Part shown: positions 1-9,787 of the stretch, in pieces | Layout: every line of letters starts with the position of its first letter | Numbering within the stretch: the stretch's first letter is position 1 | Assembly: GCA_946500895.1 (NCBI GenBank) | Contig: CAMMXG010000011.1 | Location: forward strand, 1 to 43,674 | Source of the DNA: an uncultured Mycoplasma sp. | Lineage (GTDB): Bacteria > Bacillota_I > Bacilli_A > RF39 > UBA660 | Direction of reading: 5' to 3' | Length of the DNA stretch: 43,674 nucleotides | Made by a program: the position numbers and the translations under genes | Notes under the pieces: generated by a model | The model's input: only the letters and a program-made list of their open reading frames with translations | Told to the model about the DNA's origin: nothing | The model's database searches: none

Positions 1-76
1 ATGATGAAGAAGCAAACAGTTAATGTTTGTTTTTCTCTTTATTTATTGATATAATAGGAACGAAAGGAAGATACCC

Positions 77-1141
77 ATGTTTGAAAGATTAGATGCAATA
101 GAACAAAAATATAATGAACTACAAGCTGATTTAACTAATCCTGAAATTATGAGTGACTATAATAAAGTAAAAACTTTATCAAAGGAATCTCGTGATTTAG
201 AAGAAACTGTAAAAAAGTATAAAGAATACAAAGATACTTTAAGTGAAATAGAAGATGCCAAAGTTTTAATGAAAGATGAAGAATTAAAAGAAATGGCTTT
301 CCTAGAACTAGAAAATTTAAAAGAAAAATTAGAAAATATCAAGAGTGAACTGGAAATATTACTTGTTCCAAAAGATGAAAATGATGGTAAAAATATTATT
401 ATGGAAATAAGAGGAGCTGCCGGAGGTGACGAAGCAAACATCTTTGCTGGTGATCTATATCGCATGTATTCTTATTATGCCGAAAAAAACGGGTGGAAAA
501 TTGAAGAATTACATGCCGTAGAAGGAACAAGTGGTGGATTTGCTCAAATTGAAGTTTTAATTAAAGGAGAAGATGTTTATAAAAAATTAAAATACGAAAG
601 TGGTTCTCATCGCGTTCAAAGAGTACCAGTAACCGAAACCCAAGGAAGAGTTCACACATCAACAGCAACTGTTCTAGTAATGCCAGAAGTAGAAACATCA
701 AATATTGAAATTAAAGAAAGTGATATAAAAATGGATGTATATCATTCTAGTGGAGCAGGTGGTCAATCAGTCAATACAGCCAATTCAGCTGTAAGACTTA
801 CTCATATTCCGACTGGTGTAGTTGTAACTTGCCAAACTGAGCGCAGTCAATTACGAAATCGTGATAGAGCAATGGAATTATTAAAAATCAAAATTCAAGA
901 TGAAATAAGACAAAAGGAAGAACAAGCACTAGGAACAGAACGAAAAAATAAAATAGGTACTGGAGATAGAAGCGAAAAAATAAGAACTTATAACTATCCT
1001 CAAAACCGTGTTACTGATCATCGTATTAATTTTTCTACTATGACACTAGATAGAGTAATGGATGGTGAATTAGATCCAATCATTGATGCTTTACAAACCG
1101 AAGATTTAAGACTTAAATTAGCTGGTGAATCATTTGAATAA
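77..1141 (+). CDS. prfA: Peptide chain release factor 1
   Basis: 354 aa ORF with GGQ motif region (YHSSGAGGQSVNTANSAVRLTHIPTG), typical RF1. Confidence 0.97.
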   Translation: MFERLDAIEQKYNELQADLTNPEIMSDYNKVKTLSKESRDLEETVKKYKEYKDTLSEIEDAKVLMKDEELKEMAFLELENLKEKLENIKSELEILLVPKDENDGKNIIMEIRGAAGGDEANIFAGDLYRMYSYYAEKNGWKIEELHAVEGTSGGFAQIEVLIKGEDVYKKLKYESGSHRVQRVPVTETQGRVHTSTATVLVMPEVETSNIEIKESDIKMDVYHSSGAGGQSVNTANSAVRLTHIPTGVVVTCQTERSQLRNRDRAMELLKIKIQDEIRQKEEQALGTERKNKIGTGDRSEKIRTYNYPQNRVTDHRINFSTMTLDRVMDGELDPIIDALQTEDLRLKLAGESFE

Positions 1142-1850
1142 AATTGGCAAATCCGAGTTAAAGGCTTTAAAAGAAAACTATAAAGGGGATATCAAAGAAG
1201 CAGAAGAATTACTAAAAAAGAATTATCCCATCCAATATTTAATTGGTTATGTTGACTTTTATAATTGCAAAATAAATGTGAATGAAAATGTTTTAATCCC
1301 CCGTTTTGAAACTGAATATTTAGTCGAAAAGGCCATTCATTTATTACAAAATAAAAAGATAAAATCAGGAATTGATTTATGCACAGGTAGTGGAGCAATA
1401 GCTATTGCCTTAAAGAAGAATTTAGATATTAAAATAGATGCCTGTGATATAAGCGATGAAGCTTTAGAAGTAGCAAAAAAAAATGCTTTAGAAAACAACG
1501 TCCACATAAACTTTTTTAAAAAAGACATTTTAAAAAATAATTTAGATGGAAAATATGACTTCATCATATCAAACCCTCCCTATGTAAAAAAAGGAGAGTA
1601 CACAAGCGAGGAAACTGCTTATGAGCCCCAAATTGCTTTATTCGCTGATGAAACCGGATTAATTTTTTATAAGAAAATTATAGAATTATCAAAAAGCATT
1701 TTAAATCCACATGGTATTATTATTTTTGAAATAGGTGCAACACTAGGAGAGGACATAAAAAAAATAGCCTTGGATATCTATCCCAAAGCTAATATTAAAA
1801 TAGAAAAAGACTTTAATAAATTAGATCGCTTTATGTTTATTGAAACATAG
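1125..1850 (+). CDS. prmC: Peptide chain release factor N5-glutamine methyltransferase (short N-terminus)
   Basis: NPPY motif (FIISNPPYVKKGEY), SAM-binding DLCTGSGAIAIAL, directly after and overlapping prfA. Confidence 0.93.
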   Translation: MNHLNKIGKSELKALKENYKGDIKEAEELLKKNYPIQYLIGYVDFYNCKINVNENVLIPRFETEYLVEKAIHLLQNKKIKSGIDLCTGSGAIAIALKKNLDIKIDACDISDEALEVAKKNALENNVHINFFKKDILKNNLDGKYDFIISNPPYVKKGEYTSEETAYEPQIALFADETGLIFYKKIIELSKSILNPHGIIIFEIGATLGEDIKKIALDIYPKANIKIEKDFNKLDRFMFIET

Positions 1851-1855
1851 AGCTT

Positions 1856-2446
1856 TTATTTTTTCTTTCTTTTTCTCTGCATATTTTCAACCGGACCTTT
1901 TTTAATAATCTCCATCCATCGAATTAAAGTAGAAGCACGAAGCACCATCCGAGCTTTCAAAACTAAACCTTGACGAGAATTATCAACACTTTCCATTACA
2001 AACATCGTATCATCACCTAAAGAATACATAACAAACCGTCCATGAGCGAAAGAATTTCTAATATGTTTAAAAATGCTTAAAACAAGATTAGATTTACTAT
2101 TCACATAAATAGCAATGCGCTCCTGATCACGATACTGATAAAAATTACTATCTAAATGAGCTTGACTACAAATATCACTCATATCCTCTAAACGTTCAGC
2201 CACAAATAAATTATATCCCATAGACAAATTAGCTACATGAAATAATTGTTCTTTTAAATCACCGGTATTCCAAATATTATCTGGCCAACCATAATTAGTA
2301 ATAGGAATTCCCCGATAACTATAATTTTCTTGTAAAGTATTAATAATATAAAAAGGTAAAATATCTTTTAACACTTCTAATTCATTTCTATTAAAACTTT
2401 TAACATCAATCCAATCAGGATGATCACTAACTCTTAAAGTACTCAT
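1856..2446 (-). CDS. Hypothetical protein with HEPN-like Rx4H motif (RNSFAH)
   Basis: 196 aa ORF; motif HIRNSFAHGRF fits HEPN R-x4-6-H. Confidence 0.6.
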   Translation of the reverse strand: MSTLRVSDHPDWIDVKSFNRNELEVLKDILPFYIINTLQENYSYRGIPITNYGWPDNIWNTGDLKEQLFHVANLSMGYNLFVAERLEDMSDICSQAHLDSNFYQYRDQERIAIYVNSKSNLVLSIFKHIRNSFAHGRFVMYSLGDDTMFVMESVDNSRQGLVLKARMVLRASTLIRWMEIIKKGPVENMQRKRKKK

Positions 2447-2626
2447 AAAACCCCCCTAAAACAATGTATATTTTATAAAAATAGAAAAAATTTGTCAAAT
2501 CATATCATCTTAAAAAACTTTTAAATCATGTTATATTAATCATAAAAGTGTTATTCACTCTGCAATTTAGCTAGACACTACCCTAATATTTATGTAACCG
2601 AATGATCATTGTAAAATAAATGTCAA

Positions 2627-2655
2627 TTGTATTTATTTTCAAATTAAGATATACT
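2627..2655 (+). promoter_or_regulatory. Sigma-A-like promoter for downstream structured RNA
   Basis: TTGTAT (2627-2632) - 17 bp - TATACT (2650-2655). Confidence 0.55.
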
Positions 2656-2661
2656 TAAGTT

Positions 2662-2905
2662 GTAAGCGTTAGGGAAACAACCTAATGCCTACTTATGGTT
2701 TTCGGCATTGGTTGTTATCTCAAGAACCAATGCTATTTTTATTATTCTTGGCAAAATTACTTTTAGCCGAACCTTCATCTTTTTCACCTACTTTCTACAA
2801 TCAACCCCCCTAAAGAGTAAAAGAAGTAAAAAATAGAAATGGAAAAGAATAAAGGCATGCATTGTCCCTAACGCTAAGACTATATTATGAAATATAGTAC
2901 TAAAA
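2662..2905 (+). ncRNA. Candidate structured RNA, 6S RNA-like (tentative)
   Basis: Long-range closing stem GCGTTAGGGA (2666-2675)/TCCCTAACGC (2866-2875), consensus promoter upstream, no ORF, internal hairpins, short hairpin at 3' end (actatattatgaaatatagt). Confidence 0.45.
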
Positions 2906-2990
2906 AAAGCAATAAAAACCATCCGACAAATTCCGACATCAATTTCGACACATAAAAAAACACTTTAGAATTTTTTTCATATAAGTGTTT

Positions 2991-3173
2991 TTAATTAATA
3001 AAAGCTAAAACAAAATTAGTGAGCAGATAACTAAGAGCAAAGCTCAATACTAAAACTAATAACCTTGCTTCTATCACTTTTCCTGATTTCATAAATTTTT
3101 CCCAATTTACTCCATTAAAAATAAAAATAGAGAGCAAAGTAAAAAAGACATATATATAAATCTCAATACCCAT
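2991..3173 (-). CDS. DUF1146 (YwzB-like) small membrane protein
   Basis: 60 aa, two TM segments, NWEKFMKSGKVIEARLLVLVLSFALSYLLTNF resembles the YwzB family. Confidence 0.6.
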   Translation of the reverse strand: MGIEIYIYVFFTLLSIFIFNGVNWEKFMKSGKVIEARLLVLVLSFALSYLLTNFVLAFIN

Positions 3174-3637
3174 TAATGTTCATCCTCATATAAACGAATT
3201 GCTTGTACTCTTTTTAAATGTCTTTCTTCACAAGGAGCTTTTGTAGTAATAAAAGTATCAATCATTTCTTTAACTAAATTAAAATCAGTTGTAACTTCAC
3301 TACCTATTGCTATCACATTAGCACCATTATGATTTTTCCCTTTAAAAGCATCATCTACACTTACTGCTCTAACACAACGAACACCTTTAACTTTATTCGC
3401 TGCAATACTCATGCCAACGCCGGAACCACATATTAAAATACCTAAAGAACCTTTATGATCTCGAACCATTTCTCCAAGTTTAAATGCAAATTGTGGATAA
3501 TCATCCGCTGGACTATTAGGTAGACCAATATCTTCTACATCAAGTTCGTTTTCTTTTAAATAATTAATTACTTTTTCCTTTAGTTGAACTCCTCTATGAT
3601 CACAACCAATATATATTTTCAAAATATTATCACCCAA
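3173..3637 (-). CDS. rpiB: Ribose-5-phosphate isomerase B
   Basis: KIYIGCDHRGVQLKEKVINYL, CGSGVGMSIAANKVKGVRC. Confidence 0.95.
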   Translation of the reverse strand: MGDNILKIYIGCDHRGVQLKEKVINYLKENELDVEDIGLPNSPADDYPQFAFKLGEMVRDHKGSLGILICGSGVGMSIAANKVKGVRCVRAVSVDDAFKGKNHNGANVIAIGSEVTTDFNLVKEMIDTFITTKAPCEERHLKRVQAIRLYEDEH

Positions 3638-3740
3638 TCTAATTTTAACAAAGAATAAGAAAAAAGAAAATAAAATCCCTTCAAGTAGACTTAAACTTTA
3701 CTTAAAACTAAAAATATTTTATAATTATCCCGGTGATATT

Positions 3741-4490
3741 ATGTTTACAGACACACATTGTCATATTTATAAAGAATATTATGAAAATATAGATGAAGTA
3801 CTAAAAAGCGCCAAAAAGAGTAATGTAAATAGAATGATTAATAATGGCTGTGACAAAAAAAGCAATGAAGAGGTATTAGAGTTAACCCAAAAATACGAAA
3901 ATATATATGGAGCAATAGGAATACACCCTGAAAACGTAGAAGAATATACGAAAGAAGATTTAAAACATATAGAAGAAAATATAAAGAACAAAAAAATAAT
4001 TGCTATTGGTGAAATAGGATTAGATTATCACTACACGAAAGAAAATAAAAAGAGTCAAAAAGAACTATTAGAATCCCAACTTAAAATTGCTGAACACTAC
4101 CACTTACCAGTTATTATTCACTCTAGAGAAGCAACCGAAGACACCATTAATACTTTAAAAAAATATAAAGTAACAGGTGTTATCCATTCCTTTTCTGGTT
4201 CCCTAGAAACTGCTAAAATATACATTAAAATGGGGTACTTACTAGGTATAAATGGGGTAATAACTTTTAAAAATTCCAAATTAAAAGAAGTAATTAAAGA
4301 AATTCCTTTAGATAACATTATTTTAGAAACTGATAGTCCTTACTTAACACCTGAACCATTTCGTGGCAAAAGAAATGAACCGGCAAGAATTCATGAAATA
4401 GCAAAGTTTATATGCGAATTAAAAGATATATCTTTAGATGAACTAGCAAGAATTACCAACGATAATATTAAACGAATTTTTGACATTTAA
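3741..4490 (+). CDS. tatD: TatD family metal-dependent DNase
   Basis: FTDTHCHI, AIGEIGLDYHY, ETDSPYLTPEPFRGKRNEP. Confidence 0.95.
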   Translation: MFTDTHCHIYKEYYENIDEVLKSAKKSNVNRMINNGCDKKSNEEVLELTQKYENIYGAIGIHPENVEEYTKEDLKHIEENIKNKKIIAIGEIGLDYHYTKENKKSQKELLESQLKIAEHYHLPVIIHSREATEDTINTLKKYKVTGVIHSFSGSLETAKIYIKMGYLLGINGVITFKNSKLKEVIKEIPLDNIILETDSPYLTPEPFRGKRNEPARIHEIAKFICELKDISLDELARITNDNIKRIFDI

Positions 4491-4533
4491 TACGTTTTAT
4501 GATATGATTAGTTTACCAATGAGGTGAAGAAGA

Positions 4534-5103
4534 ATGTTAAGTAAAAGCAAATTTTACTTGAATTATATATTAAAAATTGGTGTTATCGTTGTTGTTTTAT
4601 TAGGTCTAAGTGCTTCCTCATCAAAAATGGAAACATATAGTACAAACGAAAACATCAACAAAAGTGTTGATTTAGGAGCAATGGCCATATACATCAATAA
4701 AGAAGAAGAAGCAAGAGCAAATGAAGAAGCCCTACAAACTTATCTTTGGGGATCACTTGATAGTTACACAGGTGATTTAACCGGATATGGTGCAGACTGT
4801 GCATTATGTACTGGACGTCTTGCTTGTACCGGAGTAGATGTTAGTGATGGAACAGATACCTATGTTGATAATACCTATGGTGAAGTCAATATTGTAGCAT
4901 CTTCATCAAATCTACCATGCGGTAGTATCATTCGTTTTGAAAGCGAAAGAATTAGTGATGAACCAGTTATAGCAATTGTTCTAGACCGAGGAGTACTAGG
5001 TAATGATATTGACCTTCTAACACCGAGTGAAGAATATGCTTACAATTATGTAGGTAGAAGTAGTATTACATATGATGTATTAAGATTCGGATGGGAAAAA
5101 TAA
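4534..5103 (+). CDS. Exported 3D-domain (YabE-like) protein
   Basis: N-terminal TM; C-terminal DRGVLGNDIDLLTPSEEYAYNYVGR..; same position as yabE before ksgA in B. subtilis. Confidence 0.7.
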   Translation: MLSKSKFYLNYILKIGVIVVVLLGLSASSSKMETYSTNENINKSVDLGAMAIYINKEEEARANEEALQTYLWGSLDSYTGDLTGYGADCALCTGRLACTGVDVSDGTDTYVDNTYGEVNIVASSSNLPCGSIIRFESERISDEPVIAIVLDRGVLGNDIDLLTPSEEYAYNYVGRSSITYDVLRFGWEK

Positions 5104-5132
5104 CCCATCTTTCTTTAGATTTGAGGGATTTT

Positions 5133-5912
5133 ATGGAAATCAAAGCCAAAAAAAGTTTAGGTCAAAACTTTTTACAAGATGAAACTATTTTAAAAAGGAT
5201 TTCAGATTCTATTAAAACAAGTAAAGAGGATTTAGTTGTTGAGATAGGACCCGGAAAAGGTGCTTTAACAAAATATTTAAAAGAAAAAGAAAGTTTTTTA
5301 ATTTGCTATGAGTTAGATGAAAGACTAAAAGATATTTTACAAAAACTAGAAGATGATAAAACCAAAATAATTTTTAAAGATTTTTTAAAAGCCGATATTC
5401 TAGAAGATAGCAAATCATTTAAATATGAAAACATTTATATTATTGCCAACATTCCCTATTACATTACAACTCCCATTATTAAACATGTAATTAATTTAGA
5501 AAAACTACAAAGTATGACTCTTTTAGTTCAAAAAGAAGTCGCAGAGCGTTTATGTGCTTTACCTGGAAGCAAATCTTATGGATCTCTAACTGTTTATTTA
5601 AATTATTACTTTAATATAAACTATTTATTTACTGTTAATCGTTTTGCTTTTAATCCTGTACCCAAAGTAGAAAGTGCTGTTATAAATTTTAAAAGAAAAA
5701 TAGATAAACCAAAAGTAAAAAATGAAAATTTACTATTTAATCTAATAAATGATGCTTTCAAAATGAAAAGAAAAACATTGAAAAACAATTTAAAAGAATA
5801 TGATTGGAATAAAATAAAAACGATCTTAGAAAAGGATAATTTAAAAGAAAATGTACGTGCTGAAGAACTAAGTCTAGATGTATTTATAGAAATTACAAAC
5901 ATTCTAACTTAG
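5133..5912 (+). CDS. rsmA/ksgA: 16S rRNA (A1518/A1519) dimethyltransferase; start probably at 5133 within the 5091 ORF
   Basis: KAKKSLGQNFLQD, VEIGPGKGALTKYL, NIPYYITTPIIKH. Confidence 0.95.
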   Translation: MEIKAKKSLGQNFLQDETILKRISDSIKTSKEDLVVEIGPGKGALTKYLKEKESFLICYELDERLKDILQKLEDDKTKIIFKDFLKADILEDSKSFKYENIYIIANIPYYITTPIIKHVINLEKLQSMTLLVQKEVAERLCALPGSKSYGSLTVYLNYYFNINYLFTVNRFAFNPVPKVESAVINFKRKIDKPKVKNENLLFNLINDAFKMKRKTLKNNLKEYDWNKIKTILEKDNLKENVRAEELSLDVFIEITNILT

Positions 5913-5964
5913 TTTTTTTATGTCTAAAAATATAATTTAAACATATATTTTAATGGTGAATCTT

Positions 5965-6741
5965 ATGAAATTAAAAAGGGGAGATTTAGTTACCAGAAAA
6001 AGCTATAATCACGACACCGTATTTAAAATAACAAATATAAAAAATGAAATTTATTATCTAAAAGGAGTAGAAGTACGCCTTTATGCCGATAGTCCTGAAA
6101 ATGACTTAGTAAAATATTTAGAAAAGGATACAGTTGATCTAACCGAAGAGATTAAAACTCCAGAAATACCCGAAGATAGAAGTGAATATTTTTATTTACC
6201 TGCCAAAATATTACACATTGATGGCGACAAAGAATACTTAGAAAAATGCCTAAATTTCTATAAAAAAAAAGGCGTTCTGGCTTTCGGAAGAAAAATAAGC
6301 GAAGACCACGTTTATGAAGCCATATTACCTCTTTTAAAAGAATTTAAACCAGATATAGTCGTAATTACCGGTCATGATGCTTATTATCGAAAAAAAGGGC
6401 CAACAAATGATTTAAAAAACTATAAGAATTCTGCCAATTTTATTAAAGCTGTAAAAGTAGCAAGAAACTATGAATTTTCCCACGAAAAATTAGTTATTAT
6501 CGCTGGTGCATGCCAAAGCAATTATGAAGAGTTAATTAAAGCTGGTGCCAATTTTGCTTCAAGTCCCAAAAGAATTAATATTCATGCTCTTGATCCAGCG
6601 ATTATTGCGACAACTCTAGCCTTAACCGAAAGAAGTAAAGAAATTAATCTATTAAATTTACTTGATAAGACCAAGTATGGCCACAATGGAATTGGTGGCT
6701 TAAAATGCAATGGCCTCATGTATGTAGGCTATCCTAGATAA
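5965..6741 (+). CDS. yabG: Sporulation peptidase YabG
   Basis: MKLKRGDLVTRKSYNHDTVFKI; IVVITGHDAYY; between ksgA and veg. Confidence 0.92.
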   Translation: MKLKRGDLVTRKSYNHDTVFKITNIKNEIYYLKGVEVRLYADSPENDLVKYLEKDTVDLTEEIKTPEIPEDRSEYFYLPAKILHIDGDKEYLEKCLNFYKKKGVLAFGRKISEDHVYEAILPLLKEFKPDIVVITGHDAYYRKKGPTNDLKNYKNSANFIKAVKVARNYEFSHEKLVIIAGACQSNYEELIKAGANFASSPKRINIHALDPAIIATTLALTERSKEINLLNLLDKTKYGHNGIGGLKCNGLMYVGYPR

Positions 6742-6754
6742 GGAGGGTGTTTTA

Positions 6755-6967
6755 TTGAATACAAATCATATTAAAGAGGAAATATCAAAAAATATAGGTA
6801 GAAAAGTGGAAATAAAAGTATTTGGAATGCGTGGTAAAACCAGCACTTATAATGGCTTTATTCATGCAATTTACCCCAATTTATTTACAATACTTGAAAA
6901 CAACGTAGAAAAAAGTTTTACGTATCGTGATGTATTTACTGGCGATATTAAAATAAAATATATGTAA
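6755..6967 (+). CDS. veg: Veg protein family
   Basis: 70 aa GRKVEIKVFGMRGKTSTYNGFIHAIYPNLFTI; TTG start after AGGAGG. Confidence 0.85.
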   Translation: MNTNHIKEEISKNIGRKVEIKVFGMRGKTSTYNGFIHAIYPNLFTILENNVEKSFTYRDVFTGDIKIKYM

Positions 6968-7038
6968 AACACTTGCAAGTTTAAGAGTTTTGCTATAAAA
7001 TATAGATAAGTTGAAAAACTTAGGAGGGAAGAATATTT

Positions 7039-7296
7039 ATGCAAATTACATCAGTAAACGTTCGCAAGATCGAAAAAGAAGGCTCAAGAATGAAAGGTAT
7101 AGCATCAGTGCTATTAGACGATTCTTTTGCTGTTCATGACATCAGAATAATTGAAGGAGACAATGGTCTATTTATAGCCATGCCTAGTAGAAAAACGGCT
7201 ACTGGTGGATATAGAGATATCGCTCATCCAATTAATCCAGATGTACGTAAAATGTTCGAAGATGCTATTTTAAAAGCATACAATGAAGCTGAATAA
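7039..7296 (+). CDS. spoVG: Septation/stage V sporulation regulator SpoVG
   Basis: 85 aa, [11 protein letters not shown]...[19 protein letters not shown]...FIAMPSRK. Confidence 0.97.
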   Translation: MQITSVNVRKIEKEGSRMKGIASVLLDDSFAVHDIRIIEGDNGLFIAMPSRKTATGGYRDIAHPINPDVRKMFEDAILKAYNEAE

Positions 7297-7297
7297 G

Positions 7298-7319
7298 ACT
7301 TGGGAAACCAAGTTTTTTT
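7298..7319 (+). terminator. Intrinsic terminator after spoVG
   Basis: ACTTGG-gaa-ACCAAGTTTTTTT. Confidence 0.85.
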
Positions 7320-7366
7320 CATAATATGAATTATTTTTCATAAAATTTATTAAAAGGAGAATATTT

Positions 7367-7654
7367 ATGGAAAATAAAGAAATAATTGAATTTGGATCAC
7401 ACGAATTAAAACTAATAGACAGAAGAGAAATATCTCTAACGGGAATTAAAAAAATAACAAGTTTTGATAGTGAAGAATTTTTATTAGAAAGCAATATGGG
7501 AGTAATATTAATTAAAGGATCTAACCTAGAAATAATGAAGCTAGATACACATGATGGTAACGTTAAAATAAAAGGGAAAATAAATGGATTTAATTATTTA
7601 GATAACAAAGAAAAAAGCAAAGAAGAAAGTATTATTTCTAAATTATTTAAGTAA
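7367..7654 (+). CDS. yabP: Sporulation protein YabP
   Basis: HELKLIDRREISLTGIKKITSFDSEEFLLESNMGVILIKGSNLEI. Confidence 0.88.
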   Translation: MENKEIIEFGSHELKLIDRREISLTGIKKITSFDSEEFLLESNMGVILIKGSNLEIMKLDTHDGNVKIKGKINGFNYLDNKEKSKEESIISKLFK

Positions 7655-8031
7655 TGACTGCAAATATTCAACTTCTTACTTTAACTGTATCTTTCCTTTT
7701 TGGCTTTATCTTTTATTATCTTTATAAACTTAATTATATAATCATCAAAGGAAAAAAACGATTTTATCAAAGTTTAATTACAATTTTATTTATGTACAAT
7801 ATTGTTTTATTATATATCATTATCATATTTAACATTAATCATGGAATGTTTCACATATACTTTTTTATTTTGATTGCCTTAGGTTTTTTTACCAATTTAA
7901 AATTAACAAAAAGAATGTTAAATAATGTAAAATTTCAATCATTTATTGAAAAAATAAAAAAGAAATGTTATACTATAAAAAATAGGGGTGATCAAAATAA
8001 AACACAAAGTAACCAAAAAAGAACGTCGTAG
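7654..8031 (+). CDS. yabQ: Spore cortex biosynthesis protein YabQ-like
   Basis: multi-TM, immediately after yabP and before divIC. Confidence 0.75.
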   Translation: MTANIQLLTLTVSFLFGFIFYYLYKLNYIIIKGKKRFYQSLITILFMYNIVLLYIIIIFNINHGMFHIYFFILIALGFFTNLKLTKRMLNNVKFQSFIEKIKKKCYTIKNRGDQNKTQSNQKRTS

Positions 8032-8296
8032 ACTAACACTCTTTGTTTTAGCTTTTGTCTTTATCATCGGTTTTACATGTATTAATATATTCCCTGATTG
8101 GCTTAAAATTATGAACAACAAACAGCAAATCACTCTTTTACAAAGCTCTTATGAAGAATTATTAGATACTGAAGAAGCACTAAAAGCCGAAGTTCAAAAA
8201 CTACAAGACCCTGAATATGTAGAAAGATATGCGAAAGAAAAATTTTTATATACTAAAGACGGAGAAATTATTATAAGAAAAACAGATACTGAATAA
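7988..8296 (+). CDS. divIC: Septum formation initiator DivIC/FtsB-like
   Basis: single TM plus coiled coil, YVERYAKEKFLYTKDGEIIIRK. Confidence 0.85.
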   Translation: MIKIKHKVTKKERRRLTLFVLAFVFIIGFTCINIFPDWLKIMNNKQQITLLQSSYEELLDTEEALKAEVQKLQDPEYVERYAKEKFLYTKDGEIIIRKTDTE

Positions 8297-8317
8297 TATC
8301 TGTTTTTATCTTGAGAC

Positions 8318-8602
8318 CTAACGATTTTCAAAGAATTTATCAATACTAACACCAAGTATTTGCGAAATATTCCACAAAACAGGAATACTAATACCTTGAA
8401 CTTTACCAGTTTCCAAAGAACCAATCAAACCAGTCGAAACATTACACATTTGTGCCATTTTAGCCTGACTAATTCTTTTATTCGGATGATTAATATTATA
8501 AAGTCCCCGATAATACCTAACATTAGCACCAATAACCTTAAAAATATCGCCTCTCGTCTCTTTGATATATAACATAAGATCTCCTTTCATTACCAATCTC
8601 AT
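8318..8602 (-). CDS. HTH (XRE-like) transcriptional regulator
   Basis: KRISQAKMAQMCNVSTGLIGSLETGKVQGISIPVLWNISQILGVSIDKFFE. Confidence 0.85.
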   Translation of the reverse strand: MRLVMKGDLMLYIKETRGDIFKVIGANVRYYRGLYNINHPNKRISQAKMAQMCNVSTGLIGSLETGKVQGISIPVLWNISQILGVSIDKFFENR

Positions 8603-8616
8603 GTTATATATAACAT
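8601..8616. promoter_or_regulatory. Candidate operator palindrome for the adjacent XRE regulator
   Basis: perfect 16-bp palindrome ATGTTATATATAACAT; half-site TATATAACATAA repeated at 8566-8577 and 8607-8618. Confidence 0.45.
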
Positions 8617-8758
8617 AATTATATCCGATATAATTTTAACATATTTTTATATTAGAAATCAATTGCTATGTTTTAAAACAATCTAAATTAACCTAAAGGT
8701 ACCAAAAATTTGTCAAATACAAAATTTTATGATAAAATAGGCACACAAAGGAGAAGTT

Positions 8759-9763
8759 ATGAAAAAAATTAAAAATATTACCTTAAAAAAAGAATTAAAA
8801 ATAATAAATAATTATTTATATATTTTCATTATTTTTATAGCTTTAAGTGCTCTATTCATTGCCTTAGGCATTTATGAAAATAGAACATCAACAAATAATT
8901 ACTTATACTTAAATGATATCATTGAAAACAAAAACAATGAAGAAAATGCTTATGCTTATCTAGAAATTTCCCAAGCACCATATTCTATTGCCAAATATGA
9001 AAATGAAGAAAATTACGCTTTTTATATTGTTTTTGATGGAAGATATTTTTATATTACCTATTTAAGTGATGACCTTTATAATAAATTAAATGTTGAAGGT
9101 TTAGAAGAAAATCCTCTAACAATATATGGTACAACTGAAGCGATTCCCGAAAATGTAAAAGAAATAGCATTAGAAGTATACAATGAAGGACTTGATGAAG
9201 AAAATCAAATAACGATGGATGAATTTGGCAGTTATTTTGGTGAAGTATTTTTAAATAATACCTCACTAAAAAATACTAATTACATCTTTTACATTATTAG
9301 TGCTATTTTACTATTAGTTTCTCTCTTCTTTTTAAGTCTATTTATAATAAATAAATTAAAAGTAAGAAAAACTTTAAGAAATATGAATGAATTGGAATTG
9401 ACTAAATTAGAAAAAGAGATTGATGATGATAAAACATTACATTACCCAAAATATCATTTAATTCTTACAAATAATTATATTATTAAATTTAGTAAAGGTC
9501 TTATGATATTAAAATACAAAGACTTAATTTGGGTATATGAACAAAAAACAAAAGAATATGGAATTACTACTTCAAGAAAAGTATTTGTAATGAACAAGTT
9601 AGAAAAAACATACAATATATTAACTACAGATGGATTAACAAAAAGAAATGAAAATATTCCAAAAGAAGTAATAACTGCGATAAGTAACAAAAATGAAAAT
9701 ATACTGGTAGGAATGAACAAAAAAAATGAGGAAAAAATAAATGAAATTTTAAAGAATAGCTAA
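8759..9763 (+). CDS. Hypothetical membrane protein
   Basis: 334 aa ORF with two TM segments and a good RBS. Confidence 0.7.
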   Translation: MKKIKNITLKKELKIINNYLYIFIIFIALSALFIALGIYENRTSTNNYLYLNDIIENKNNEENAYAYLEISQAPYSIAKYENEENYAFYIVFDGRYFYITYLSDDLYNKLNVEGLEENPLTIYGTTEAIPENVKEIALEVYNEGLDEENQITMDEFGSYFGEVFLNNTSLKNTNYIFYIISAILLLVSLFFLSLFIINKLKVRKTLRNMNELELTKLEKEIDDDKTLHYPKYHLILTNNYIIKFSKGLMILKYKDLIWVYEQKTKEYGITTSRKVFVMNKLEKTYNILTTDGLTKRNENIPKEVITAISNKNENILVGMNKKNEEKINEILKNS

Positions 9764-9787
9764 GGCTATTTTTTTATATAATTTAAT

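Noticed and set aside
157-465. Minus-strand ORF opposite prfA; similar antisense ORFs opposite dnaN, recF, gyrB, gyrA, dnaX, ricT and mfd
   Set aside because: Low-complexity Ser/Phe/Ile-rich translations that are shadows of AT-rich coding frames
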